The translations under genes and the position numbers were made by a program. A stretch of 13,738 nucleotides of DNA. Origin: Gamarada debralockiae (lineage: Eukaryota; Ascomycota; Leotiomycetes; Helotiales; Hyphodiscaceae). Of the stretch, positions 1 to 8,366 are shown piece after piece. The stretch spans positions 1 to 13,738 of the forward strand of contig NXFV01001542.1 of assembly GCA_002803225.1 (NCBI GenBank), in the 5' to 3' direction. The notes beneath the pieces were generated by a model. The model made no database searches. It worked only from the letters and a program-made list of their open reading frames with translations, and had not been told where the DNA came from. The stretch's first letter is position 1; every line of letters starts with the position of its first letter.

Positions 1-351
1 GTGTAAAGTGAATCAGCTCGTATTTGCTAGGGGCGAATCTCATCCCATGGCGTCTGGCCCAGTCTAGGCACCTAGAGTGGCCCGATTCTAGAACGCGGCA
101 GTTGTTTTCTGTTGAGCGGCTGTAGGCTAGTATATTAACATCATCCGCGAAGCCTATGGCTGACAGTGTTGTGTTGATAGTACTGTAGAGATAGTAATAA
201 GAATCCGACGACTTCTTACTGCCGGCAGAATCGAGTCACATGACTATATTTCTAGAAGAAACTAGAAAAATCTATGTGTTTGATTGGCTAGAAAGCCTAG
301 TTTAACCCCTTGTACTCTCCCCTTATCTGCGCAGGGAATTACAGTTTATTT

Positions 352-391
352 AGAGGAAAAGGGGGGAAGGGGGGAAGGGGGGAGGGGAGAG
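352..391 (+). repeat. Polypurine tract with GGGGGGAA repeats (G-quadruplex motif)
   Basis: Forty purines in a row. From 361 there are three runs of six G, each followed by one or two A, then a run of four G (384-387). Four G-runs with 1-2 nt loops on the + strand is a textbook intramolecular G-quadruplex pattern, and the polypurine strand could also form a triplex. It lies about 530 bp upstream of the transporter start codon. A role in transcription or replication is inference only. Confidence 0.9.
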
Positions 392-559
392 TATTAGGGG
401 GACTTTATTTATAAGCGAGATGTCAAAATTTTCGTCATGATGTTGGTCGTACTACCGAAAGAGGTAGCTGCCTAATTCAGAAAGAAATCCTTCATCGAAA
501 GGGAGATTGCGTGTGAAAAGATGTCGCCATTTCTAGTCCAATGTCACGCCCTTTCAATG

Positions 560-594
560 CCCGGAAAAGCGTGCCGATCTGATTAATTTCCGGG
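560..594. promoter_or_regulatory. Inverted repeat CCCGGAAA / TTTCCGGG
   Basis: A perfect 8-bp inverted repeat, with arms at 560-567 and 587-594 and a 19-nt spacer. Each arm contains the CGGAA core that recurs upstream of the two following genes. Zn2Cys6 factors usually bind paired CGG triplets, so this is a possible binding site for the regulator at 3078-4537. The spacer is longer than most known sites of this class. Confidence 0.4.
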
Positions 595-640
595 ATTTGT
601 CATCAAATGCACAAATTGAGCGCAGCACACATCGCAAAAG

Positions 641-660
641 GCACGGAAATGCACGGAAAT
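641..660 (+). promoter_or_regulatory. Tandem GCACGGAAAT repeat in the first transporter's upstream region
   Basis: The 10-mer gcacggaaat occurs twice back to back, followed by acctgg. Each copy carries CGGAA. The second copy reads cacggaaatacc, one base longer than cacggaatacc upstream of the regulator gene (2912-2922). It could be a direct-repeat CGG-type site, about 260 bp before the start codon. Confidence 0.4.
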
Positions 661-918
661 ACCTGGGTAACAGGGATGAAGATGCATCATATGCTGTCTT
701 GAAACGACTTGTTTGAGGTTCTGGTGATGGTTCACACTGAGGCTAAGGTTGAATGTTCACATAATCAGTTATCAAAGCGCTATGAATATTTCCTTGCAGT
801 AGTCTGCCACTCTATGCTTTATACTTCATAAGTTTCTATTTCTTTTAAAGCTTTCAAATCATGCCTACGACATTTTCTGCGAAAAGTTTCCTGATAGTGT
901 TGAGGTTCAACAGCAACA

Positions 919-2678
919 ATGGAGATCGAGGAAAGGCCGTCCAACAACGAATCTCCTACTTTAGAGCAGTACATTCCTCCAGATACGCCAAGTTTGACAG
1001 ATTGGTCCTCTCCTGATGACCTTGAGGATCCTCATAATTGGTCTTTTGGCAAGAAAGCCTACCATGCCGGTATCACTGCAGCTTATGCTTTCACGACGTA
1101 TGGGCACGTCCTTTGGCAACTGTGAACCTCTACTAATAATCTGGTTTCTTCAATTAGAACTTTCATGTCCTCAATCTACTCCTCAGGAACGAACGAAGTC
1201 TCCAAGCAGTTTGGAGTTTCAACAACGGTGTCCTTGCTAGGAATTTCGATGTACTGCCTGGGACTCTCATTCGGACCTGTTCTTGCAGCGCCTTTGAGTG
1301 AAACACTCGGTCGCTCAATTGTATATCGAGTTAGCCTTCCACTGGCTGCTTTATTCACAATTGGTTGCGCAGTTGCACAAAACATGGCTACCATAATCGT
1401 TTGTCGCTTCTTTGCTGGCTTCTTCGCAGCACCAGCACTGTCAATCGGCGGCGGGACTATTGCTGATATATTTCACCCTTCATCTCGCGGAGTCGCGATG
1501 AGCCTATTCCTTTTGGCTCCGTTCCTGGGACCAGCAGTCGGTCAGTAGACCCTTTCCCACTCTCAAATCTAAGTAGATGTCAATGCTAAAGTCAAATTTC
1601 TGTCAAGGACCCATCATTGGCGGTTTTATTATCGAAAAGAAGAGCTTCCGTTGGCTGGAATGGGTGATGCTGGTTTTCATGGTTGCAACGTATGTCTACT
1701 CGCTTTGGATGAGCGAGACATACAAGCCCATAATTTTGAAGAGGAGAAGGAAGCGACCTGGCTCACCAACAGCTCCCAAATGTTTGGATGGCCTTGAAAC
1801 TCTGAGAAAGTTCCTAACCATTACACTTTTTCGACCAATTATGATGTTGATCACTGAGCCCATTGTGGCTTTCTTCAGCCTTTACGTGGCAGTCGACTTC
1901 GGCATTCTCTTCACGTTCTTTGCCTCGTTCCCTCTAGTGTATTCGAGAGTCTATCATTTCAACGCCGGCCAGATCGGACTCGCCTTTCTCCCCATTATGG
2001 TTGGGTGCTTGATTGCGACTATCACCTGCCTTTTGTGCGATAGCTTTCTATACAAGAGACAATTAGCGAGGGTGAATGATACCGGTTCCTCGGATGAGAA
2101 CTTGGAGAGCGAGAAAGAAGCGCCTCCTGACTTGGTGCAGCAGCTTCCTCCACGGATGAAGCATGTCGAACCCGAACATCGCCTTTATGCGGCAATGATT
2201 GGCAGTTTTGGGCTTCCAATTGGTCTGTTTTGGTTTGGATGGACAGCGGGAACTGGGGTACATTGGGCAAGTCCCGTGATGGCCACGGCGGTCTTTGCCT
2301 GGGGAAATCTGTGTGTCTTCGTAAGTCGCACTCCCAGAAACCAAAGACTTTTCTGTTAACTCATTTCAGGTTGCCGTGATGATGTATCTGATCGATAGCT
2401 ATGGCCCTAGATATGGAGCATCCGCTGTTTCTGCGAATGGCTTTTCTCGGTACATCTTCTCCGCCGCATTTCCTCTGTTTGCGATTCAGAGTAAGTCGTT
2501 CTTCCCTCCCCCTAAGTACTTATCTGAAACCATTGCAGTGTATGATAATCTGGGCATTGCTTGGGCAACATCACTCCTTGGGTTTCTTTCAATAGCTCTG
2601 CTTCCAATTCCCTGGATTTTGTTTATGTGGGGACCAAAAATCCGCCAGAAAAGTGCGTACACAATTACCGAGCATTGA
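919..2678 (+). CDS. MFS transporter, DHA1 family (TPO/CTB4-like), 5 exons, 511 aa
   Basis: Exons: 919-1097, 1158-1540, 1608-2320, 2370-2490 and 2539-2678. The introns are 60, 67, 49 and 48 nt; the first has a tactaat branch site. Joining them gives one open frame of 511 residues, normal for the family. A cytosolic N-terminus with the DPHNWSFGKK signature is followed by about twelve membrane segments. A motif-A-like loop (LSETLGR, residues 106-112) follows TM2, and motif C of drug/H+ antiporters (GPAVGPIIGG, about 184-193) lies in TM5. A long charged loop falls between TM8 and TM9, and the tail GASAVSANGFSRYIFSAAFP is typical of fungal DHA1 proteins. The likely role is proton-driven export of a small molecule at the plasma membrane. 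The substrate cannot be told from sequence. The next gene is a Zn2Cys6 regulator 399 bp downstream, which suggests co-regulation. Confidence 0.93.
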
Positions 2679-3077
2679 ACGGGGGGCATCAGCCATGAAA
2701 TCTTAACGAAAAGAAGATATAGCAAATTCATATTGAAATAGAATTCTGAAGAGACTTTAATTAAACGTTTGCAAATTTCCCGCAGTGTCTATACCTCAAG
2801 CAACTCATTTTTGTTTTTAAATCTCCATTAGGCACACGTGACAGTTTCGGCATTCAGTTCCGGACTGCTCGGTGGATGGCAATTCTTCGCGGAGCAGAAG
2901 TCCGAACTTTTCACGGAATACCGGAGTCCTGACGTGATTTTTCATCTCGAGAATTGAACATTGCCGACGTCCAAGGGAGGGAGATTTGATCTGCTGAGAG
3001 GACAGTAGTAATTTATCTTTCCCCAGTAAACTCCAGTTATTTCTTGTTGATCGTCATCTCATCACAGATTGACGCTC
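2679..3077. other. Intergenic region: transporter 3' end and regulator promoter
   Basis: No gene is seen. A/T-rich sequence after the stop (2700-2820) fits a 3' end. From 2830 to 2930 there is a cluster of possible sites: CACGTG E-box core at 2835-2840, TTCCGG at 2858-2863, and the CGGAATACCG/TACCGGAGT block at 2914-2927. Confidence 0.6.
2914..2927. promoter_or_regulatory. CGG-N4-CCG palindrome plus TACCGGAGT 9-mer
   Basis: CGGAATACCG (2914-2923) is an inverted pair of CGG triplets with a 4-nt spacer, overlapping TACCGGAGT (2919-2927). The same CGG-N4-CCG layout (CGGAACTCCG) and the identical 9-mer occur upstream of the second transporter. It lies about 155 bp before the regulator's own start codon, so autoregulation is plausible. 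This is inferred from pattern sharing and from the known CGG preference of Zn2Cys6 proteins. Confidence 0.5.
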
Positions 3078-4537
3078 ATGTCAAATCCTGGGGAACACAA
3101 TTGGCCGCCTGAGGAGGTTCGCCCATCGCGTCCTCGACCAACGAGGGAATCGATTTCGAGAAAGAAAGCCTGCGAGAAATGTTCAATTGCGAAAGTTCGC
3201 TGCGATCACAAGAAGCCGCGATGCACACGATGCGAATCCCGCAGGATCAATTGCGACTACGCAGCGTCTCAAAGGTCCTTAGCTCCGCATATCGGCCAAG
3301 GTGAACTGTACGTGCCTGGAGCTTATAACGTCCCGGAATACGCAGTGGGTGATGGATCGATAGGAATTTCTTCACAGAACACTCCAGGGAGCGCCGATTC
3401 GGGGTTTGTTGCTTCATCTTCGACATTTCCTGCGACTCCTGATAATGCACCACCTGTCCAGAATCAACAGAACCAACCGGAGCAGATCGATGGGAGGATT
3501 CCAAGAAATAGCTCACCTCTATCGCAAAGAGCCCTGACTTTGATGATAGGGGATGCTCCGCCCAGCGAATACTGGCCCAGCGAGTCGCTCAACTTCGCGG
3601 ATGTGGACCTGGTCTGCACTATCGATGTAACGAAGATCGGAAATCGATGGCTTGGGGACTTCGTTCCTGCTTTCGACAAAAGAGTCAAGAACTATCCACC
3701 TAGTATCACGCTGTTCATCTCTCGAGTCTTGAAAACATATCCTGCGATTCTGCTACGAGAAGGGCATCTGCCTCCGTTCATACATCCATCCCAGTTGAGT
3801 GGATCAGAACTGCCAACCCCCTTGGCTAACTGCTTGAGTTTGGTGCGAATGTGGAATGGTCAAGTTCGAGGCAGCGAGAATATGGTACGAGAGATAATCA
3901 AGAATGAGATGAGGAGCATTTATGAAGAGGTAATGCTCATTCATCCAAACGAAGGCCGAACTGACGTTCCTCTACTCCGTAGCGCCATTTATATGCCCCA
4001 ATGAACCAACTGGCCGCATTTCAAGCATATCTGGTCTATGCCATGGTATTGTTCTTCGCTGAAGGTCAATCCGGACAACTCATTGATCGTCAAGTGATGA
4101 TCAACCTGCAAGACTTTGCCTGCGACATTGCGACTTCGGGATTGGTCTGTCCGGCCGAGTTGTCACACCAAAGGCCAGACTGGGAGTCTTGGATCGTTTC
4201 ATCGACGAAACAACGAGCTCTATACACAATGTATCTGTTCGACAACATCTTCTGTTCTCTCAATGGATTGCCGACATTTCTTGGCGAAGAGCTCGAGTCT
4301 CTTCCGGCGCCTGCAAGCAAAACGCTTTGGGAGGCTTCAAACAGAGAAGTTTGGAAGACCGAATACAATAATCATCTCAGTGAATGGGCTGGCGGGGCTC
4401 TTCGAATTGATGAACTGTGGCCAGCCCCAGAGACTGGTGTTGGGGAACGAAGGAAGAGGGTCGATAAGTGGCTGGGATCTGTGGATGAGTTTGGTATGAT
4501 GATTTTTGCCGTTACCCTCGTAACACACGGCGGATGA
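3078..4537 (+). CDS. Zn2Cys6 fungal transcription factor, 2 exons, 468 aa
   Basis: Exons are 3078-3929 and 3983-4537, joined over a 53-nt intron (gtaatg...cgtag, branch ctgac). The splice keeps the frame and gives SIYEE-RHLYAPMNQLAAFQAY, which fits the helical middle region of this family. The first ATG in frame is at 3078; an upstream TTG at 3069 is not a start. The N-terminal binuclear zinc cluster is complete: Cys 32, 35, 42, 49, 52 and 59 in C-X2-C-X6-C-X6-C-X2-C-X6-C spacing, with basic residues between (KVRCDHKKPRC). The middle and C-terminal parts (RPDWESWIVSSTKQRALYTMYLFDN, cited here only as a landmark around residue 350, then LPAPASKTLW) match cluster-associated C6 regulators. Its expected role is nuclear DNA binding at CGG-containing sites. 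Lying between two efflux pumps, it probably regulates them and possibly unseen cluster genes to the left. Confidence 0.93.
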
Positions 4538-4859
4538 GTCTCCCGGAAACCCCGAAGGTCACACTGGAGTGAGCCTACAAGCGAGCGGTATGGGAAAGTC
4601 CACAAACTGCACTCAGCTCGATTCCCTAAAGTTAACGCTGCACCATCTAGTACAGATGTATACTTAGCTCTTGACCTTCAAATAGAAAAGAGTACAGTCG
4701 CATGCAGCAACGTCCGCTACCGGAGTAGGGTAGATACGGAACTCCGAAGCGCTGATCATCCCTGCCCTTTTCAGTTATTTCCGAAGACCGTCGACCTCAA
4801 ATATCTCGAACCATTTCAGCATCCGCCTTCCTTCATCATATCTCAACACTACATCAAGA
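4538..4859. other. Intergenic region: promoter of the second transporter
   Basis: No gene is seen. It contains CCGGAAA at 4543-4549 just after the regulator's stop codon, the CGG-rich block at 4718-4746, and a pyrimidine-rich leader (4818-4850) before the start codon at 4860. Confidence 0.6.
4718..4746. promoter_or_regulatory. TACCGGAGT 9-mer and CGG-N4-CCG palindrome
   Basis: TACCGGAGT (4718-4726) is identical to the 9-mer upstream of the regulator. CGGAACTCCG (4737-4746) has the same CGG-N4-CCG geometry as CGGAATACCG there. The block is about 115 bp before the start codon of the second transporter. It is a candidate binding site for the Zn2Cys6 protein encoded next door. Confidence 0.5.
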
Positions 4860-6462
4860 ATGACTGAAGACCAGAAAGAACATGCAGTCACTTCACCTGA
4901 GCCTCCTGTGCCATACAGCATATTCAGTTCTCGGCAGAAGGCCCTAATTGTCACTATCGTATCCGTCGCTTCAACTTTTTCCGGATTCGCTTCTAATATT
5001 TATTTCCCAGCAATCCCAGCTATTGCAGTTGATCTTTATGTTTCACCAGAGTTGAGTATGTATCGTCTCATCAAGTTCGCCTTTAATCGGGAATTCATGA
5101 ATCATGAGAAGCTCATGAATCACCTAATATATTCACTCACCTTGCTCTCCTTGCCTTCCTCCTTTTCCTGAAATAATCAGTGATTCTGACTTCGAAACTT
5201 TAGTCAACCTCACAGTCACTTCGTATCTGATTTTACAAGGTCTTTCGCCAAGTATCTGGGGCTCAATGGCTGATATCCATGGCCGGAGAGTTACCTACAT
5301 CTGCACATTTTTGATATTCCTCGGTGCATGTGTCGGTTTGGCAGAAACCAAGAATTACTACCAGTTAGTAATCTTGAGATGTCTTCAAAGTACTGGAAGT
5401 GCGAGTACGATCGCGATTGGAGCTGGCGTCATCGGCGACATCACCCAGCGAGAAGAGAGGGGTGGGTACATGGGGATCTATCAAGCTGGGTTGCTCGCCC
5501 CTCTTGCCTTTGGACCCATTCTGGGAGGCGTGTTCGCTCAGACTCTGGGATGGAGGGCCATATTTTGGTTTTTGACAATATACAGTGGAACTTTCCTAAT
5601 TCTGCTCATCATTGTCTTGCCCGAAACGTTACGATCCATGGTCGGCAATGGCTCCATTCCTCCGAAAGGACTGTCGAAATCTGCACTTTCCTGCATTAAA
5701 CGCCGTCGACATTCAAATTCTGATTCAGTCACTCCTGATATATCTTCACCGTCGAAGAAGAATCCTGTCGATTTTCTCGGCCCTCTTCGAATGATCGTCG
5801 GCATGGAAGTCACATACATTATAGTATTCTTAGCCGTCTACTACACAGGCTGGCAGATGCTTATTACCACAATGTCAACTCTCTTCAAACAGACTTACGG
5901 ACTCAGTGAAATACAAATCGGCTTGACCTTTATCCCAAACGGGGTTGGCTGCATAATTGGCACCCTCACCACCGGGAAGTTCCTTGACTACGATTACCAA
6001 CGGACGAAGAAGAGCTACACAGGAAGCGTGGAGACCTTCCCCTTGGAGCATGCCCGACTGCGGACGATATGGCTTTGGAGCGGTCTTCAATGTGCTTCAA
6101 TACTGGTATTTGGTTGGACTCTCGATGAGAGAGTCCACATGTCAGTCCCTATCATCTGCACTTTTGTTCTTGGATGGGCGTCGACTTCGATCATTGGAGT
6201 TGTCTCGACCTTCATGGTCGATTGTTTTCCAAAACAAGGAGCTTCAGCCACAGCTGCGTTGAATTTGGTCCGGTGTCTGTTAGCAGCTGGTGGAACGGCT
6301 GCAGTTCTTCCGATAGTGGATGGAATTGGAGTGGGTTGGACTTTTACTCTCCTCGTTGGCCTCATGCTTGCAAATTTGAGCTTGGTCTGGACTCAGATGC
6401 GGTACGGATCGAAACGCAGGCTGAGAAGAGAGAAGAGAGAGAAAGAGGCAACAGAATCATAG
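4860..6462 (+). CDS. MFS transporter, DHA1 family (QDR-like), 2 exons, 484 aa
   Basis: Exons are 4860-5055 and 5204-6462. The 148-nt intron (gtatgt...actttag, branch ttctgac) is longer than all others in the window. Splicing gives SPEL-INLTVTSYLILQGLSPSIWGSMADIHGRR, a hallmark of fungal quinidine-resistance (QDR) type DHA1 carriers. Motif A (GSMADIHGRR) falls at about residues 85-94 after TM2, and motif C (FGPILGGVFAQ) begins near residue 168 in TM5. A basic loop of about 60 residues follows TM6, then six further membrane segments and a charged tail (KRRLRREKREKE). The length of 484 is usual. The likely role is proton-coupled efflux of a toxic or self-made compound at the plasma membrane; the substrate is unknown. 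It is in the same orientation as the regulator and starts 322 bp after it, with shared upstream elements. Confidence 0.93.
5095..5122 (+). repeat. Direct repeat TCATGAATCA inside the QDR-like gene's intron
   Basis: The 10-mer tcatgaatca occurs at 5095-5104 and again at 5113-5122, an 18-bp period. It lies in the 148-nt intron and may record a small tandem duplication that lengthened it. Confidence 0.7.
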
Positions 6463-6692
6463 CAGGATGGCATTGGTGAGTTTTCGTATACGAAGTTACT
6501 TGAGAAGTTGAGATGGTTCCGTTCAGTAATAGCATACGACCTGACCTCTTCCCTAGGAATGAAAAGATTATCCACCGGGTTGCCAGACCAGACGAGGGAT
6601 GAAGGAAAGAAGGGCTCATTGAAGAGGTTCAGAAACACCTCATATATCTGCGGCCACTCAAAGGGCTCTACCTCATTAGTCAGCCGTGCGCA
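6393..6692 (-). pseudogene. Possible gene remnant, unidentified (minus-strand open frame)
   Basis: On the minus strand a frame is open from 6692 down to a stop at 6393-6395, about 99 codons. It has no ATG near its upstream end, only a TAG at 6693-6695. The middle part reads like protein (EPFEWPQIYEVFLNLFNEPF, then VWSGNPVDNLFIPREEVRSY) and favours C-ending codons such as ttc, ctc, gtc and aac. The end of the frame runs antisense to the last codons of the QDR-like gene, so only about 6463-6690 could be real. I do not recognise the family. One base out of frame upstream (about 6690-6750) another stretch also reads like protein, but that overlaps the + strand fragment at 6603-7007, and both cannot be coding there. 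It could be a decayed gene or chance. Confidence 0.25.
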
Positions 6693-7007
6693 CTAAGCAT
6701 TGCATTAGAATCTGCCGAAACAATCACTGTGCTACCTTTGAAAGCACCTGCAGTCAATTCGTCTTACCACCTCCAGTTCTCCGGCTCCAGCTTTCAATGT
6801 GAGGACGCCAATGATGATCAACTGGAGATATTTGAATTTTATATGATCGCCTTCGCCACTGAGACTTTCAGCTATCTTTCATTAGCTGTATATGATTTGT
6901 GAGATTCATCATCCAAGGACTTCCCCGACACACCACCAGGATGTGTCAGAATTCGTGACGGATCAGAAACTTTGGAAAGACCGTATCTCACCACAACTTC
7001 TTTTTGA
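6603..7007 (+). pseudogene. Fragment resembling a fungal multi-TM hypothetical protein
   Basis: Between a TGA at 6600-6602 and a TGA at 6900-6902 the frame is open but has no ATG before its last quarter. From about 6665 it reads like a real protein. It includes the ectodomain-type motif PAVNSSYHLQFSGSSFQCED, which resembles the soluble loops of a large fungal family of multi-membrane hypothetical proteins (my recollection of the family; no search was possible). After the TGA at 6900 the same frame continues protein-like (PDTPPGCVRIRDGSETLERP) to a stop at 7005-7007, so the internal TGA may be a C-to-T change of CGA. The N-terminal membrane segments and the C-terminus are missing. It is most likely a truncated relic, but it could be part of a spliced gene whose other exons I cannot see. 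Confidence 0.4.
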
Positions 7008-7106
7008 AGAAAAATTAAGTTAACTATGCGATTCTGCACTATCGGCAGTACAGATCACATAAACATCTTAATTGTTTATTTTGAAAGTTGAGAGTTTTGT
7101 TTTCGT

Positions 7107-7292
7107 TTGAAGAATTTCCGGCCGTCACGAGTAGTGTCACCCACTGGTGCACTCCTGTATTCGGTTTTCAGCTTGTCACTCAACTACGCAACCGCTGAGT
7201 CCAGCCCTATGGTGGATTTCTACAACAATTGGGCAGCAAACGTGCCTGTTGACTCCTTCAACAACACCATCAACCAGTCGATCTGGATATAG
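7107..7292 (+). pseudogene. Start-less exon of a probable secreted protein
   Basis: This open frame of 61 codons begins at a TTG. The frame upstream closes at TGA 7089-7091 with no ATG. The first half is hydrophobic and signal-peptide-like (GALLYSVFSLSLNYATA). The second half (MVDFYNNWAANVPVDSFNN) uses strongly biased C-ending codons (ttc tac aac; gac tcc ttc aac aac acc atc aac), unlike the surrounding DNA. It ends at TAG 7290-7292, after which the frame continues as TYRTDSLANSALCLAA to a second stop near 7341. A lost start codon (ATG to TTG) plus a stop mutation would explain this. I do not recognise the family. Confidence 0.35.
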
Positions 7293-7325
7293 ACGTACCG
7301 TACCGATAGCCTTGCCAACTCGGCC

Positions 7326-7433
7326 CTATGTTTGGCGGCATGATGGAGAGATATAAGGGGTTTGGAGGGCAGGTGAAGCCTTGAAGAGAGGGAGGAAGGT
7401 TACCAGGAGAGGGATTGAGATGGTGAGGTACAT
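7326..7433 (-). pseudogene. Truncated paralogue of the small secreted protein at 8367-8606
   Basis: On the minus strand ATG at 7433 opens a 35-codon frame. It begins MYLTISIPLLVTFLPLF and carries a plausible signal-peptide cleavage site after ASPA. It then stops at TAG 7326-7328, soon after a single Cys. The start MY..IS.PLL matches the 79-aa frame at 8606. Without gaps, 7398-7443 and 8571-8616 agree at 35 of 46 bases, spanning both start codons. A CT-rich leader and a TATA-like ctatatc about 85 bp upstream (near 7514-7523) look intact. The gene therefore seems to be a tandem copy cut short by a stop codon, although a short expressed peptide is possible. Confidence 0.45.
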
Positions 7434-8366
7434 CTTGAAAGCTTGGATTGAGTACTGGGATATTTGGGAATGAGGGAAGGTTATGCGAAGAAGGAGGCTG
7501 GAAGGAGAGGTCGTGATATAGAGGTAGGAGAGTTTAATTGTGCGTTGCTCTGATTGGAGTGTTACTCAGTTGTAACTTTACGTTGATTTGATTGAAGTCG
7601 AGAGTGAGTCGACATATTGAATCATTTGTGTGAAGACGCCTCCCTCACCCGCTAGGTATACTTTACTAACTCGATATGGTGATTTCTCTGTCACTTAGCA
7701 TCTCGCTAACCCAAAGATGCGGTGGTGCTGTCAGCCGGAGTTGCACTGCTCCTGCATCCGATGGATCGGCTTCAGAAGTGGAGCTCCACCACAGGACTTG
7801 TCACTGAAAGCTGGCCCTTGTGCGTCTTGGCTTGCTTGCTGTAATTTCAAGAGATTCCAATAGTGGTTTGAGTCACAGCCGCAAGCAAGCTGGATACAGT
7901 AGTTCAGATGGAATACGATTTCAGCTCTCATTACAAGTTTAACTCGCAGTCAACTTCACATGTAAATAAATCTATTTCTGAAAATGACAATCACATCTCT
8001 CTATGCAATGCCATTCCAATGCCACTCAATATTCTCCCCAAAATCCTTCTTGCTTTTCCTTCAGCAAAGGCAAATCTACTCGTCCTCAACAAGCCGCAAG
8101 ACTTAGCGAGAGACCCCAAAACAGTCGGCCTGGATGGCACTCCCACTCCGCTACACAGCCAATCAGCAACAGATTACATCAACCTCAGTCTCAACTCCAG
8201 CAACTTCTCTCCCAAGTTTCTAAATACAAGTAGACCGGACTCACGAAAGAACAGCATCCATCAAATACAGGTTTATTCCTAACCAACTCGGGACAAACGA
8301 ACTTTGTAGCTGTGAAGGCGCTGTTTTTGTCAAATGGGAACGCAGTGATACCTATTGCACTAACCA
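7434..8366. other. Gene-poor spacer between the two small secreted-protein frames
   Basis: Apart from the cysteine-bearing frame at 7731-7931, I see no supported gene here. A 124-codon + strand frame (7908-8282) begins with ATG but has low-complexity Ser/Asn composition, no motif and no signal peptide, and is treated as chance. The stretch near 8230-8366 would be the 3' end of the minus-strand gene at 8367-8606. Confidence 0.5.
7731..7931 (-). CDS. Cysteine-bearing open frame, possibly the mature half of a third copy
   Basis: This 66-codon minus-strand frame starts with ATG at 7931 and has no signal peptide. Its protein includes YCIQLACGCDS and later GPAFSDKSCGG, five Cys in all. Parts line up loosely with the 79-aa secreted protein: IRPACC with IQLACG, and HPGLWTDNKC with GPAFSDKSC. 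It lies between the two signal-peptide frames on the same strand. It may be the eroded C-terminal part of another family member, or a chance frame. No splice path that joins it in frame to the signal peptide at 8606 was found. Confidence 0.25.
   Translation of the reverse strand: MRAEIVFHLNYCIQLACGCDSNHYWNLLKLQQASQDAQGPAFSDKSCGGAPLLKPIHRMQEQCNSG

Larger units (their letters stand above)
1..918. other. Upstream region of the first transporter, no gene seen
   Basis: No convincing reading frame occurs here on either strand. The stretch holds a polypurine G-rich tract (352-391), an 8-bp inverted repeat with CCGGAA cores (560-594) and a tandem 10-mer (641-660), all listed separately. A CT-rich, A/T-rich leader with TATA-like ctttatac lies near 817-824, and the start codon at 919 has a good fungal context (caacaatgg). 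The left end of the window may cut an unseen neighbour. Confidence 0.6.

Noticed and set aside
3069..3077. Earlier start (TTG at 3069) for the Zn2Cys6 gene
   Set aside because: It is not an ATG; the first in-frame ATG is 3078 and leaves the zinc cluster at a normal distance from the N-terminus.
6508..6696. 62-codon + strand frame after the QDR-like gene
   Set aside because: No motif, and basic low-similarity composition; it overlaps the more protein-like frames described at 6393-6692 and 6603-7007.
7908..8282. 124-codon + strand frame starting with ATG
   Set aside because: Ser/Asn/Leu-rich with no domain, signal peptide or codon bias, and it lies opposite the expected 3' end of the minus-strand small-protein gene. 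Transcript data could revive it.
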